A stretch of 64,000 bases of DNA from contig NZ_JACSQL010000015.1 of the NCBI RefSeq assembly GCF_014836635.1, positions 19,182-83,181 on the forward strand, in the 5' to 3' direction. The DNA comes from Paenibacillus gallinarum (lineage in GTDB: Bacteria; Bacillota; Bacilli; Paenibacillales; Paenibacillaceae). The position numbers and the translations under genes are program-made. The number at the start of each line of letters is the position of its first letter. Within the stretch, counting starts at the first letter, position 1. This document shows positions 45,501-52,738 of the stretch, piece after piece. The notes under the pieces are model-generated. The model made no database searches, was not told the origin of the DNA, and saw nothing but the letters and a program-made list of their open reading frames with translations.

Positions 45501-46242
45501 GCGTAGCAGAAGTGGGTCCGAACTGAGCAGAATCTCCGGTTCGATTGGCATCTCCCTCCTGTGCGCTAAATAGGGCGCGACCGCCGAGAGGTCCTGAGGT
45601 TGGAGTTGCAAATCCAGTTATCGTTGTTGAATTGGATGCATTTACAAGAATACCGCCTGCTCTTAGCGACATATTCCGAAAGGGGAGTGAGGGGTTGTTA
45701 TAGATAACGGCTAGAGTCCACCCTGCATGGTTAGCTGTGGTATCTCCGGTGATGATGATCGTTCCTACCACACTTCCAGTGGTATAAGTCCCGGCACCCG
45801 CTTGCTGTACAAGGGGCGTTACGTTGGCAGATCTAACATATGCCTGGGCACCATTCCCGAGATCAAATGCATTATAGGTGGTAGGGTCCGGTATTACACT
45901 GTTCGTTCCGCTTGGTGTAATAAAAGTTACCGGATTATTAATTGCGCTCGACAAGTTAACAGAACCATTAATATAAGAACCGCCCCAGATCAATTCCGCA
46001 TAGAGAATCGTACTTCCCGAAGGCATCACAAGAGTAGCAGATGAGCTATTGCTTACATAGTTATTCGTTGTTCCCAGTGGATAGGTCCCAAACCTGGTTG
46101 CTGTGTTTGTCGTTATAAAAGCGCCGATGCTGTCTAAATCTCCTGGAACTCCTTGGACAGCAGAACGGCTTAAGCCTAGTGTATTCCCTGTAAATGTGAT
46201 CCCGCCGGTAGCATTATAGGTTGCCCTTAGAACCAGAGGAAT
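39541..46242 (-). CDS. Giant DUF11-repeat protein, ATT start
   Basis: A 2233-residue repeat protein. An N-terminal domain of about 330 residues (FTGNTLGLSRS, YAELIWGGSYING) precedes fourteen complete DUF11 repeats of 125-135 residues, each with the pattern VGDTVTYT, TNTGN, LTD-PxGTxFVPGSV, NPxxGxxxG, and a truncated fifteenth. Related proteins occur in Bacillus cereus group genomes; function is unclear, a surface or spore-coat role is likely. No signal peptide is seen. I place the start at the ATT codon 46242-46240: AAGGAGGTG lies before it with an ideal gap, and it gives an N-terminus M-P-L-V-L-R. The in-frame TTG at 46293 has no ribosome site. Confidence 0.85.
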   Translation of the reverse strand: MPLVLRATYNATGGITFTGNTLGLSRSAVQGVPGDLDSIGAFITTNTATRFGTYPLGTTNNYVSNSSSATLVMPSGSTILYAELIWGGSYINGSVNLSSAINNPVTFITPSGTNSVIPDPTTYNAFDLGNGAQAYVRSANVTPLVQQAGAGTYTTGSVVGTIIITGDTTANHAGWTLAVIYNNPSLPFRNMSLRAGGILVNASNSTTITGFATPTSGPLGGRALFSAQEGDANRTGDSAQFGPTSATLVSLSGPNNFANNFFASQINNDAGLINTTGTFGTSNQINGAPGTNIIGGRQGWDITNVDISARLINNQSSAVLNLTTSGDVYIINANAIQININSPSISVVKSASATGLVLGDTYTYTVVVSNTGTANAASVVLTDVLPSGVTFVPGSVVVAGTSRPTFDILSGVPIGTLNFGSSITITYRATVSSTPANQTISNSANTAFTFQSVAGGGTITGVIPSNNLSIPVYDPLFTIVKSADTTNATVGDTVTYTATIANTGNIGAAVNYRDVIPAGTTFVPGSFRVNGTVISGANPATGVNIGTLALGSTTNVTFQVVVNSLPAPPSLVNQGSISYTFQPPDGRTISGSAVSNTLSIPVTTPNVSVTKSVNVTDTSVGETITYTSVITNNGLTTLQNIVFTDASPPGTNFIVGSFTVDGVVRPSANPANSISIGSLQSGRSTTVSFQALVTSVPSTSQISNQSSISYGSGSFTGNVVSSIVSTPIYVPNISALKSFNATSTAIGNLLEVTLQLTNIGNIGAQVQIIDNIPPGTNFVTGSVALGGVPIPAANPALGFSIGSLGVNTTSIVTFQLQVISLPTPQTITNTATINYAYTLPSGRTQSGALSSNTVSIPVSAPNISLVKIANTAEAAINDIIAYSITVSNTGSGTVSSIILSDIPPEGTSFVTGSVRINGVAVSTAVPSSGIAVGPLVAQSSALVTYQLKVISLPASGAIANQATAAFTSGSFTGSSTSNTVTIPVYNAAISLVKSTNTTLATAGDTLTYTIQISNSGNIVSSLTLTDVLPTEVSFVTNSVVIGGVPAPGANPVSGFLVSDVPVGGMTVVTFLVTINSLPASQKILNQATALYYYQTPSGRVLSGSTTSNSVVIQVSAPNVSVVTTASTALAVVGDRVTYTTTITNNGPSSITNVIISDGLPQNVSFVPGSVVIGGVLAPDRSPLTGIPIGSLAPGASAVVTFEVNVTMAVPSQINNQSTVSFTSGVFSGTSTSNQTQIPVTQPQISLTKTANTNNATVGDTVVYTITATNSGNLPAALIVSDTIPAGTTFTPNSVLVNGISIPGVSIIDGVSAGVIAAGATSVLSFSITITSLPSPQFISNQASSTFTFTTPDNRTLTGTALSNTVSFPVSSPNVLVTKTSSLADVSVGDIITFTVTVTNLGIEDVQNVLLSDPVTGTSFIPGSVTINGGPNPTANPTGGISLGGIAASASATVTYNVRVVSVPTPPEISSSASVSFTSGVFAGTTFSNAPIIPVYNPVLAAVKSASKINATVGDTLTYSITVSNTGNFGATINLTDTIPAGTSFVPNSVLINGLPSPGSDPSLGIVSGSITPGTSSTVTFSVVIDTLPSPQFLSNQSFVSYSYTLPSGRTLGGNVSSNVSVVTVSAPNVTAVKISSFTSLAVGDVNTYTVNIGNNGIETVNNVIVTDALPASTSFISGSVYVDGIQRPTANPATGVTIGSITPGSTVNVTFQYRINSIPTTSLSQIENRAIVTFTSGTFSGSTFSNTVSTPVYSPILSAVKTANTINATVGDTVVYSITYTNTGNYGGNVVLTDLIPEGTALIPNSVILNGAPVPGANPALGMSVGVVSSTATVMFSVVVNTLPVSQQLSNQAASTFTYTLPDGRTLNGSFVSNLLQIPVSSPNITLVKSASVSTAVVGDTYTYSVLVTNNGIANVNNAVLSDVLAIESSFVPGSVTVGGSSRIDANPAGGINLGTIAPGNAVTVTFDVRVNTLPSAPYTIQNRSSVSFTSGAFTGASYSNTVSISIYQPIFQLLKTSSTSNVTVGDTVTYFLNLTNTGNIPGIVTLTDDLPDGAVLVPNSVLINGVPQPGVNPETGIPLGNVAPGSNINITVTLQIIVDTLPELQQLINQAFGTFTYAPPDGRLLGGSFSSNPLVIPVSSPNVTVIKTTSTGDAVVGDTITYTVVITNNGIVEVENVVMVDPVPAGTKFVSGSVIVDGNARPNANPNTGVTVGTIQEGAFSTITFQVQVVTI

Positions 46243-46293
46243 GAGAGACACCTCCTTGGAGTGGAAATATAATATTAATGATATCAATAACAA

Positions 46294-46475
46294 AAAATAG
46301 TTGCTACACTTAAGCTATGCTTAGACACACCAAAATATTGTAAATTTTATACCATAGGTATCCAGTTTTGAATTCTAACCTCCACATCATGTACAATGGA
46401 TAGAGTTAGAAGATTTATTATGAGCCGCATGATTAAGTATAATCGCCCTAAGAGTAAGGAAGGATGAGTTAGCTT
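46294..46475. promoter_or_regulatory. Divergent promoter region, DUF11 giant and alarmone synthetase
   Basis: TAAGC-TAT-GCTTA (46311-46323) is an inverted repeat. Read on the minus strand it contains CATAGCTT with ATATT 14 bases upstream, which resembles a sporulation sigma-E promoter (ATATT, CATACANT) and would suit a mother-cell gene. The match at the -10 is only partial. Confidence 0.3.
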
Positions 46476-47255
46476 ATGAACGAGTTAGTCAATTCACAGA
46501 AGCAGATGGAACAAGTTAAAAGAATTAAAAATGAAATCACAAGATTTATTATGGTTTATAAATTTGCACTCGATGAGATCGAGACCAAAATTGATATTCT
46601 GAAAGAGGAATTTGAATCTTTTCATGATTACAGTCCGATTGAACATACGAAGTCCAGATTGAAATCACCGGAAAGTATCCTGAAGAAATTACACCGTAAA
46701 GGACTTCCGATTTCGGTAACGAATGTGAAAGAACACATTAAAGACATTGCGGGTCTTCGAATTACATGCTCTTTTATTTCAGATATATACAAGGTTAGTG
46801 AAATGCTACAAAAGCAAAGCGATATTAAAGTGCTTGATGTGAAAGACTACATTGAACATCCAAAACCAAATGGATATAAAAGTTTGCATCTAATCGTGGA
46901 AGTACCTGTTTTTTTATCTGACGGGGTAGAACATGTATGTGTGGAAATTCAGATTCGGACGATTGCGATGGATTTCTGGGCCAGTTTGGAACATAAGATT
47001 TTTTACAAATACAAAAAAGAAGTTCCAGAGTCTCTGCTCAAGGAACTCAAAAGCGCTGCGGACACGGCAAATAGTCTGGATCTGAAAATGGAGAGACTAC
47101 ACCACGATATCAAAGAGATTAAAGATGCAGAAGAACAAAACAATCAAGAAGACCTTCGTAAAATTGTCATTCGCGACCAACAGTTTATGCTTCCTTCCGC
47201 ATTTCTTGAAATCATTGATCAGGCAACGGATTCTTTCCGTAAAGATCAAAAGTAA
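46476..47255 (+). CDS. Small alarmone synthetase (RelA/SpoT domain)
   Basis: A 259-residue single-domain (p)ppGpp synthetase of the RelQ/RelP kind. SPESILKKLHRKG, HIKDIAGLRITC, YIEHPKPNGYKSLHLIVEVP and VEIQIRTIAMDFWASLEHKIFYKY are the classic substrate-binding motifs. There is no hydrolase, TGS or ACT domain. It makes alarmone from ATP and GTP/GDP, often in wall stress. ATG follows AAGGAAGGATGAGTTAGCTT. A terminator ends the gene. Confidence 0.92.
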   Translation: MNELVNSQKQMEQVKRIKNEITRFIMVYKFALDEIETKIDILKEEFESFHDYSPIEHTKSRLKSPESILKKLHRKGLPISVTNVKEHIKDIAGLRITCSFISDIYKVSEMLQKQSDIKVLDVKDYIEHPKPNGYKSLHLIVEVPVFLSDGVEHVCVEIQIRTIAMDFWASLEHKIFYKYKKEVPESLLKELKSAADTANSLDLKMERLHHDIKEIKDAEEQNNQEDLRKIVIRDQQFMLPSAFLEIIDQATDSFRKDQK

Positions 47256-47290
47256 CTTAAAGAATTGGAAATATATATTCTTATACTAAA

Positions 47291-47338
47291 AAAAGGCTGT
47301 CCCTGTAGAATTGACTACAATAGGGCAGCCTTTTTTCT
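47291..47338. terminator. Bidirectional terminator
   Basis: AAAGGCTGTCCCTGTAG pairs with CTACAATAGGGCAGCCTTTTTT (one bulge). It lies between the alarmone synthetase and the convergent lipoprotein gene. Confidence 0.88.
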
Positions 47339-48049
47339 TTATTTATTTCTTCGAACTTTTCTGATGACAACAAAGAGTATAACACCAAGGAGGAGAAGAC
47401 TAGCAATAGCTGTGATAATGATATTCTGAATATTAGGTGTGTTCACTGAGAGTTCAAGATGGTTAGCGGATAAAAGTTCCACATGCCATGTCATTGTTTT
47501 GCCATCGGCGGTCACTGTATCTGCATTACTTGATTCTGGTTTGATCGGCAAAGTTAATTTGAAATCCAGTTCAACATCTTTTAATAATAAATTGCGCACG
47601 AAGTTAGGGATCGCTTGTACATGTTCGGACCAAGTATTGTCAGGAATCGCAGACATGAGATCCGCATCGACGGTAATCTTGTGTTTTGAGAAAAAGAAAC
47701 CTTCCTCCGTCACGGTAGAGTAAGAGATATTTTCAGGAAGTTCTTGTTTGCTGTCCTCTCCACTGATCTTCACTTCCTTAGAAGCAGAAATCTCACTTGT
47801 ACCTTCGGATTGTTGGTTCTCAGTCACAAAACCATTGTCTTCAAAAGCATTCTCAATCGTCTGGACAAGCTCTTTTTGACCTATGAATTTTACATTGCGA
47901 TTCTGAACCTGCAGGTTGAAATTCACGTCTGCCGTGCCATCTGTATGGACGGTTACATGTGCCTCTCCCTTGGCACAGGCGGAGAGAAGGAGTAGGAGGA
48001 GCATGGACATGGCAAGGGTTAATAGACACTTATTTTTTTTGTTCTTCAT
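47339..48049 (-). CDS. Lipoprotein with C-terminal membrane helix
   Basis: A 236-residue exported protein. The signal peptide ends in a lipobox LLSAC (Cys near residue 25), followed by a beta-rich domain (HVTVHTDGTADVNFNLQVQN) resembling LppM/DUF3153-type lipoproteins, then a membrane helix near residues 209-230 and a basic tail (RKVRRNK). It would be tethered at both ends on the outer face of the membrane. Function unknown; no clear ribosome site precedes the ATG. Confidence 0.75.
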   Translation of the reverse strand: MKNKKNKCLLTLAMSMLLLLLLSACAKGEAHVTVHTDGTADVNFNLQVQNRNVKFIGQKELVQTIENAFEDNGFVTENQQSEGTSEISASKEVKISGEDSKQELPENISYSTVTEEGFFFSKHKITVDADLMSAIPDNTWSEHVQAIPNFVRNLLLKDVELDFKLTLPIKPESSNADTVTADGKTMTWHVELLSANHLELSVNTPNIQNIIITAIASLLLLGVILFVVIRKVRRNK

Positions 48050-48237
48050 GGTTATTCAGATCAGCCTTTCTACTATGTAATGAGAGGAAATAGGAACAGC
48101 TTATAAAATTAGATAACAAAATATAAATCATATGATGCAAGGCCCATTCATATACATATAACGGGAAACGTAAGTGCAAGCCATTAACATAAGGCCAAGC
48201 GAATGGGAGAGGGGATCTGGTACTGAAGGAGCATCTT

Positions 48238-48261
48238 ATGTGCAGGAGGCGAATCGCATGA
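48238..48261 (+). CDS. Seven-codon leader peptide (putative)
   Basis: ATG TGC AGG AGG CGA ATC GCA TGA encodes MCRRRIA. It is preceded by GAAGGAG at good distance, contains the ribosome site of the next small frame (AGGAGG), and its stop overlaps that frame's ATG. The layout suggests translational coupling; that it is expressed is inference. Confidence 0.4.
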   Translation: MCRRRIA

Positions 48262-48332
48262 GTGCAGAATTGCTCATCCAACTGCTAGTGCTCATCTTGA
48301 TGATTATTCAGCTCAGTTCCCGTAAGTCGTAA
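48258..48332 (+). CDS. 24-residue hydrophobic peptide (putative)
   Basis: The frame encodes MSAELLIQLLVLILMIIQLS plus SRKS: one membrane-spanning segment with a basic end. AGGAGG lies 8 bases before the ATG and a strong terminator begins 17 bases after the stop, so the tiny unit looks like a real transcript. Its form recalls small holin-like or type I toxin peptides, but I see no family match. It would be missed by ordinary gene callers. Confidence 0.5.
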   Translation: MSAELLIQLLVLILMIIQLSSRKS

Positions 48333-48348
48333 GGCAAACTCAAAAAGC

Positions 48349-48394
48349 AAAGAAGAGAGGAGGACCGGGTATCCGGTCGCTCCTCTCTTCTTTG
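48349..48394. terminator. Strong terminator between the small peptide gene and uppP
   Basis: AAAGAAGAGAGGAG-ACCGG and CCGGT-CTCCTCTCTTCTTT form a stem of about 19 pairs with a short GTAT loop. It can serve both directions. Confidence 0.88.
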
Positions 48395-48418
48395 TACCCT
48401 CTAAATAGAGGGTACAAA
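48391..48418. repeat. Perfect 12-bp inverted repeat
   Basis: TTTGTACCCTCT-AAAT-AGAGGGTACAAA lies 10 bases beyond the uppP stop. It overlaps the edge of the previous terminator and lacks a T run, so it is a second, separate hairpin. Confidence 0.75.
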
Positions 48419-48428
48419 CGATAATAGA

Positions 48429-49280
48429 CTACATAATAAATACTAGATAGATAACGGCTGCAAGAATAATGCGATAAATCGCAAATGGAACCAATTTCAC
48501 TCGATTAATCAGTTTCAGGAAGAAACGGATGGAGATGAGGGCAAAGATAAATGCAGAAATGAAACCTGCAATAAAATAAGGAAGTGCATCCATTGTGAAA
48601 TACTCCCAGTTTTTCAGGAGAGACAAGAAACTTGCTCCACACATAACGGGTACGGCCATAATGAAAGTAAAGTCAGCTGCTGCCCGGTGACTCATCCCAA
48701 GAAGGACACCGCCAGAGATCGTAGAGCCGGAGCGTGAGAATCCAGGCCACAAAGATAAACACTGCATAAGTCCAATCGAAAATGCTTGGCGATAGGTCAT
48801 CTGATCCACGGTTTCTACTTTCGGCTGTTTTGGAGCAAAGTAGTCAGCGGCAATCATAAAGAAAGCACCAACGACAAGTCCGATGAGTACCGTGTTAATG
48901 GAGAATAGATGCTCATCAATATAATCTTCGAAAAGTACCCCCAGGACAGCCGCTGGAATAAGACCGACAATAACCTGAGACAATTTAAGACGATTGTGAC
49001 CAGGTCCTTCTGGAATCGCGGGTTTCTTCTTACCGAACAGTCGATCGAGTCCGAGCAAGTTAATAAAACGATCTTTAAATACCACGAGTACAGCGAGAAT
49101 GGAACCTAATTGAATGACTACCTTGAAAGTGTTTGCCACATATTGAGTTAGAAATTCTTTTGAATTCAGCCACATGTCATCAACAATGATCATATGTCCC
49201 GTAGATGAAACCGGGGCAAACTCAGTTAATCCTTCCACCATTCCAAGAATAATGGTTTTTAGTAAATCTATAAAATTCAT
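48429..49280 (-). CDS. uppP: Undecaprenyl-diphosphatase UppP
   Basis: Membrane phosphatase that recycles undecaprenyl pyrophosphate to the lipid carrier of wall synthesis; extra copies give bacitracin resistance. The 283-residue protein has the BacA/UppP motifs: GMVEGLTEFAPVSSTGHMI near residues 13-31 and PGFSRSGSTISGGVLLGM near 179-196, with about eight membrane helices. ATG follows AAGGAGAAGTGACATCAAC. A DedA-family gene lies 36 bases upstream on the same strand, and a Bce-type resistance module further on. Confidence 0.96.
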   Translation of the reverse strand: MNFIDLLKTIILGMVEGLTEFAPVSSTGHMIIVDDMWLNSKEFLTQYVANTFKVVIQLGSILAVLVVFKDRFINLLGLDRLFGKKKPAIPEGPGHNRLKLSQVIVGLIPAAVLGVLFEDYIDEHLFSINTVLIGLVVGAFFMIAADYFAPKQPKVETVDQMTYRQAFSIGLMQCLSLWPGFSRSGSTISGGVLLGMSHRAAADFTFIMAVPVMCGASFLSLLKNWEYFTMDALPYFIAGFISAFIFALISIRFFLKLINRVKLVPFAIYRIILAAVIYLVFIM

Positions 49281-49316
49281 GTTGATGTCACTTCTCCTTT
49301 ATAAAGGGTGCTTCAT

Positions 49317-49928
49317 TTATTTAGTTTTTTTGTTGCGTCTGAAAAACCAGATCAAGAAAGCAATACCTGCTATTGCGATAATCGCATAAGCAAAATTAGA
49401 GTATACACCGATGAAATCAGTGATTTCATGCCAGTTACTACCGAGGGTAGCTCCCACCAGAACCAAAATTGTATTCCAGATTAAGGTACCGATTGTTGTA
49501 TACACCAGGAATAATCCGAATTTCATATTGGACATACCAGCTGGAATCGAGATCAGACTTCGTACCAGCGGGATCATACGGCAAAATAGTACCGTCCAAT
49601 ATCCGTATTTATCAAACCAGGCGTCTGCTTTGCGGATATCTTCTTTCTTGATACGTAGAATATGTCCCCAACGTTCTACGATTTTCTCCAAACGCTCCAC
49701 ATCAAGTAAGAGACCTACACCGTATAGAATGACTGCGCCAACGACAGAACCGATCGTAGCAGCAATGATAACCCAGAAGACGGTAAGGGACGTGTACGTA
49801 GTCATAAATCCGCCGAAGGGCAGTACGATTTCTGATGGAATCGGCGGAAAGACGTTCTCAAGTGCAATAATCAGAGCTATACCAATATAACCAAACTGCT
49901 CCATAAAACTTGTAATCCAATTTTCCAA
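49317..49928 (-). CDS. DedA-family membrane protein
   Basis: A 203-residue DedA/SNARE-associated protein with four to five membrane segments. FPPIPSEIVLPFGGFM near residues 27-42 and FCRMIPLVRSLISIPAGMSNM near 114-134 are signature stretches. Some relatives (UptA/PopT groups) are lipid flippases; UptA moves undecaprenyl phosphate, which would suit its place directly before uppP. TTG start behind AGGAGGTAGACC. Likely co-transcribed with uppP. Which DedA subgroup it belongs to I cannot decide. Confidence 0.9.
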   Translation of the reverse strand: MENWITSFMEQFGYIGIALIIALENVFPPIPSEIVLPFGGFMTTYTSLTVFWVIIAATIGSVVGAVILYGVGLLLDVERLEKIVERWGHILRIKKEDIRKADAWFDKYGYWTVLFCRMIPLVRSLISIPAGMSNMKFGLFLVYTTIGTLIWNTILVLVGATLGSNWHEITDFIGVYSNFAYAIIAIAGIAFLIWFFRRNKKTK

Positions 49929-49955
49929 GGTCTACCTCCTAAAATTAAAATCATG

Positions 49956-51893
49956 TTAAAGTGATTTTTTTAAATTTCGTAAGTAATGAAAACGAATAAA
50001 AAAGAAATACAGCACCTGGGCAAGTACAAAACACAAAAGCACAACTCCCATTTTAGATGCAATGGATAAGTAGAACAAGCTTTGCAGTGCAATAAATGCA
50101 AAAATGCTGTGAATTACAGCCATTACGGTAGGCACAAAAAACAAAAATGCTAGTTGGCCGGTTACACAGCTCCGAAATTCTCTAGGAGTCAGGCCCATTT
50201 TCATCAATGTTAAATACTGTCTTCGATCATAATCCAGATCAGCATAGAGCCGGAAGTATAAGAAACTTCCTGCAGCAATGAAGAAAATAGCGGCAAGCAG
50301 CATCGCAATAAATAGAAGAATACGATACATACTTTCTCTGAGAATAAACAGCGTACCGCTTACCGACATCGCATAGGGTTCTCCTGCGTCATAACGTGTT
50401 CGTCCATGATCAGCTAGTTCATCTGCTAAAAAAGCGGTCTGCTCAAAATGCTCTACATAAAAACCGGTGTACACATCGACTCGAACAGGGCTGACAATCT
50501 GTGCGAATAACTCATCGTGAATAACGAGCGCTTCAAAGCTATCATCAAAGTCTGCGAGTAGATTATCTGGGATAATCACGTGCTTGGTGTAACCTGTTTC
50601 TCTAATCGTTACTTCAGGCTCAAGCAGTGTATACTCTTTGCGCTCTTTCAGTCTGATTTTGCTCTTGTCATTCTGTGAACTAATTAGTACATAAGCTTCA
50701 TTATAGGCGGGAGACTCCTCGGACCATTCATACCCGGCGAGCTGAACTACCTGTTTATAATCTGAAAAAGATATCAGGGGCAGTTCGAAAGAGAATACCT
50801 GGTTGTCCTCATCCGGATGAATCGCCGCGTACTTTATCTGAATTTGATCCTTTTTGTAGGGGGTATTTCGGTCTTTGAGCTCTGATGTAATACGCGATAA
50901 ATGGGCGTCTTCTGATGAATTACCTTCTTTGGATACATAGCCGACAGCAGCGGGATAATCCTCCAGAAAAAGCTCAGTTACCACATTAATCGAAGCAAAT
51001 ACACCCAGCGAACAAAAAGAGATCGTCGAAACCATCGTCACCATAAAGAACAGTTTTGCGTGTTCTTTCATCCGCGTGGAAAGCCCAGAGAACATAATTA
51101 AATGAGTTCGTCTGAGAGAAAGCTTTCGGTTTCTTTTTATCCATTGAAGGATGATGACACTAAAATGAGAGTAGAACAGATACGTTCCAACCATCGTGAT
51201 GATAACTACCGGAATCACCCGATTATATATGCTGTTCGTATCCGACCCGGCTGCTAGTGTATATCCTGTACCGAGTAAAATCAAGCTTAGTAAAGCGAGC
51301 CCCAGTGAACCTTCCGGTTTTGTTTTATTCTTAGCCGCTGCTTGAAAAAGATCAATGAGTTTCGCTATACGTACGATTCTCGAGGTGTAAGCAGAAATCA
51401 GCAGGAATAAGAACACAAAAGCAAAAAGGGTCAGCATGAGTGGTTGCCATGATAAATAAAACGGAAGAGAGCTAATCTCAAGTGCCCTGGCACTGGCGAG
51501 AAAAAACAATTTGGCAAACAGTGCCCCAGCTGCTGTACCTGCCATGGTTGCAGACAACCCGATGATCATATTTTCGAGGAATATGACTTTGCCGAGCTGA
51601 GCAAGGGTCATCCCATGCATTAACAGGATTCCGAACTCTTTTTTGCGAGAAGTTAAAAAAGAGCGTACAGAATACAGTACAAACAAGAAGGAAAACAGAA
51701 ACACCATACATTCTGCCAAAACGAAAGCCTGTACGGCAAGTTCTGAACTTAACCCGCGTCTGATATCAGGATGATAAATCAGCAATGCATTAATAAAAAA
51801 TACCATTACCGAGAAGGCACTGCTTAAAAAATAGGCAGCATAGGTTCGTTTATTACGGACAACATTCTTAAAGGCGAGCTGTCGTAAGGTCAT
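49956..51893 (-). CDS. BceB-type ABC transporter permease
   Basis: A 645-residue FtsX-like permease of the peptide-resistance type: ten membrane helices with a large extracellular domain of about 200 residues (near 300-500) between helices 7 and 8, as in BceB. LRQLAFKNVVRNKRTYAAYFLSS is the family N-terminus. Such permeases bind lipid-II-cycle complexes of bacitracin-like peptides and signal to their kinase. ATG at 51893 follows AGGTGGAGATCGAT; the gene overlaps the ATPase by 26 bases. The actual peptide sensed is unknown. Confidence 0.9.
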   Translation of the reverse strand: MTLRQLAFKNVVRNKRTYAAYFLSSAFSVMVFFINALLIYHPDIRRGLSSELAVQAFVLAECMVFLFSFLFVLYSVRSFLTSRKKEFGILLMHGMTLAQLGKVIFLENMIIGLSATMAGTAAGALFAKLFFLASARALEISSLPFYLSWQPLMLTLFAFVFLFLLISAYTSRIVRIAKLIDLFQAAAKNKTKPEGSLGLALLSLILLGTGYTLAAGSDTNSIYNRVIPVVIITMVGTYLFYSHFSVIILQWIKRNRKLSLRRTHLIMFSGLSTRMKEHAKLFFMVTMVSTISFCSLGVFASINVVTELFLEDYPAAVGYVSKEGNSSEDAHLSRITSELKDRNTPYKKDQIQIKYAAIHPDEDNQVFSFELPLISFSDYKQVVQLAGYEWSEESPAYNEAYVLISSQNDKSKIRLKERKEYTLLEPEVTIRETGYTKHVIIPDNLLADFDDSFEALVIHDELFAQIVSPVRVDVYTGFYVEHFEQTAFLADELADHGRTRYDAGEPYAMSVSGTLFILRESMYRILLFIAMLLAAIFFIAAGSFLYFRLYADLDYDRRQYLTLMKMGLTPREFRSCVTGQLAFLFFVPTVMAVIHSIFAFIALQSLFYLSIASKMGVVLLCFVLAQVLYFFFIRFHYLRNLKKSL

Positions 51894-52638
51894 ATCGATC
51901 TCCACCTAGTAAAGCTAACATATCCACGATTTTTTGGAAGAAAGCTTGTCTGTTTTCGCCTCGGTATATTTCATTGTATAGCTTTCCGTCTTTGATGAAA
52001 ATCACCCGCTGACAATAGCTGGCAGCCATTACATCATGGGTAACCATCAGAATAGTGGCATGCTCTTGTTCATTCATTTGCTGCAGCATTGTCATGACAT
52101 CTTTAGACGACTTGGAATCGAGATTCCCGGTCGGCTCGTCAGCCAGGACAATAGACGGATGATGGATCATTGCTCTCGCAATCGCGGTACGCTGTCTTTG
52201 TCCACCTGAAATTTCATGAATCATGCGGTGACGGATGGACTCAATTCCCAGGGTCTGAATAACCTCTTCCAAACGAGAATTCATCGTAGAGAGCGGAATG
52301 TTATCAAGGGTTAATGGCAAGACGACATTCTCTTCCACGGTAAGGGAGTCCAGCAGATTGAAATCTTGAAAAACAAAGCCGAGTTCACGCCTGCGGAAAA
52401 GCGCCATTTCTTTTGCATTCATCAGATACGGATTGTTACCCCTAATCTTAATGTCTCCGGAAGAAGGAGGGTCGATCGTAGCGATGGCATTCAGCAATGT
52501 TGTTTTGCCACTCCCCGATGGCCCCATAATGCCTACGAAATCACCGTCTTTTACTTGGAATCGAATGTTGTCGAGCACTTTATTCTCGATGGAACCTTCA
52601 TATATTTTTGATACATTTCTTACTTCAAGAAGCGACAC
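51868..52638 (-). CDS. BceA-type ABC transporter ATPase
   Basis: A 256-residue ATPase with Walker A GPSGSGKTTLLNA, Q-loop VFQDFNLLDSLTVEENV, signature ISGGQRQRTAIARA, Walker B IVLADEPTGNLD and the H-loop VTHDVMAASYC. The MacB/BceA subgroup shows in NLDSKSSKDVM. GTG start behind AAGGGTGG. It overlaps the permease gene and lies 100 bases after the kinase gene, which belongs to the same module. Confidence 0.93.
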   Translation of the reverse strand: MSLLEVRNVSKIYEGSIENKVLDNIRFQVKDGDFVGIMGPSGSGKTTLLNAIATIDPPSSGDIKIRGNNPYLMNAKEMALFRRRELGFVFQDFNLLDSLTVEENVVLPLTLDNIPLSTMNSRLEEVIQTLGIESIRHRMIHEISGGQRQRTAIARAMIHHPSIVLADEPTGNLDSKSSKDVMTMLQQMNEQEHATILMVTHDVMAASYCQRVIFIKDGKLYNEIYRGENRQAFFQKIVDMLALLGGDRYDLTTARL

Positions 52639-52738
52639 TTCACTTTTGCCACCCTTCTCTTGACCGTATTTATTATAATAAGTTCTGCTATGAACTTACC
52701 AGCATGCAAACTTACAGTTAACTTACAGATTTGTAAGA

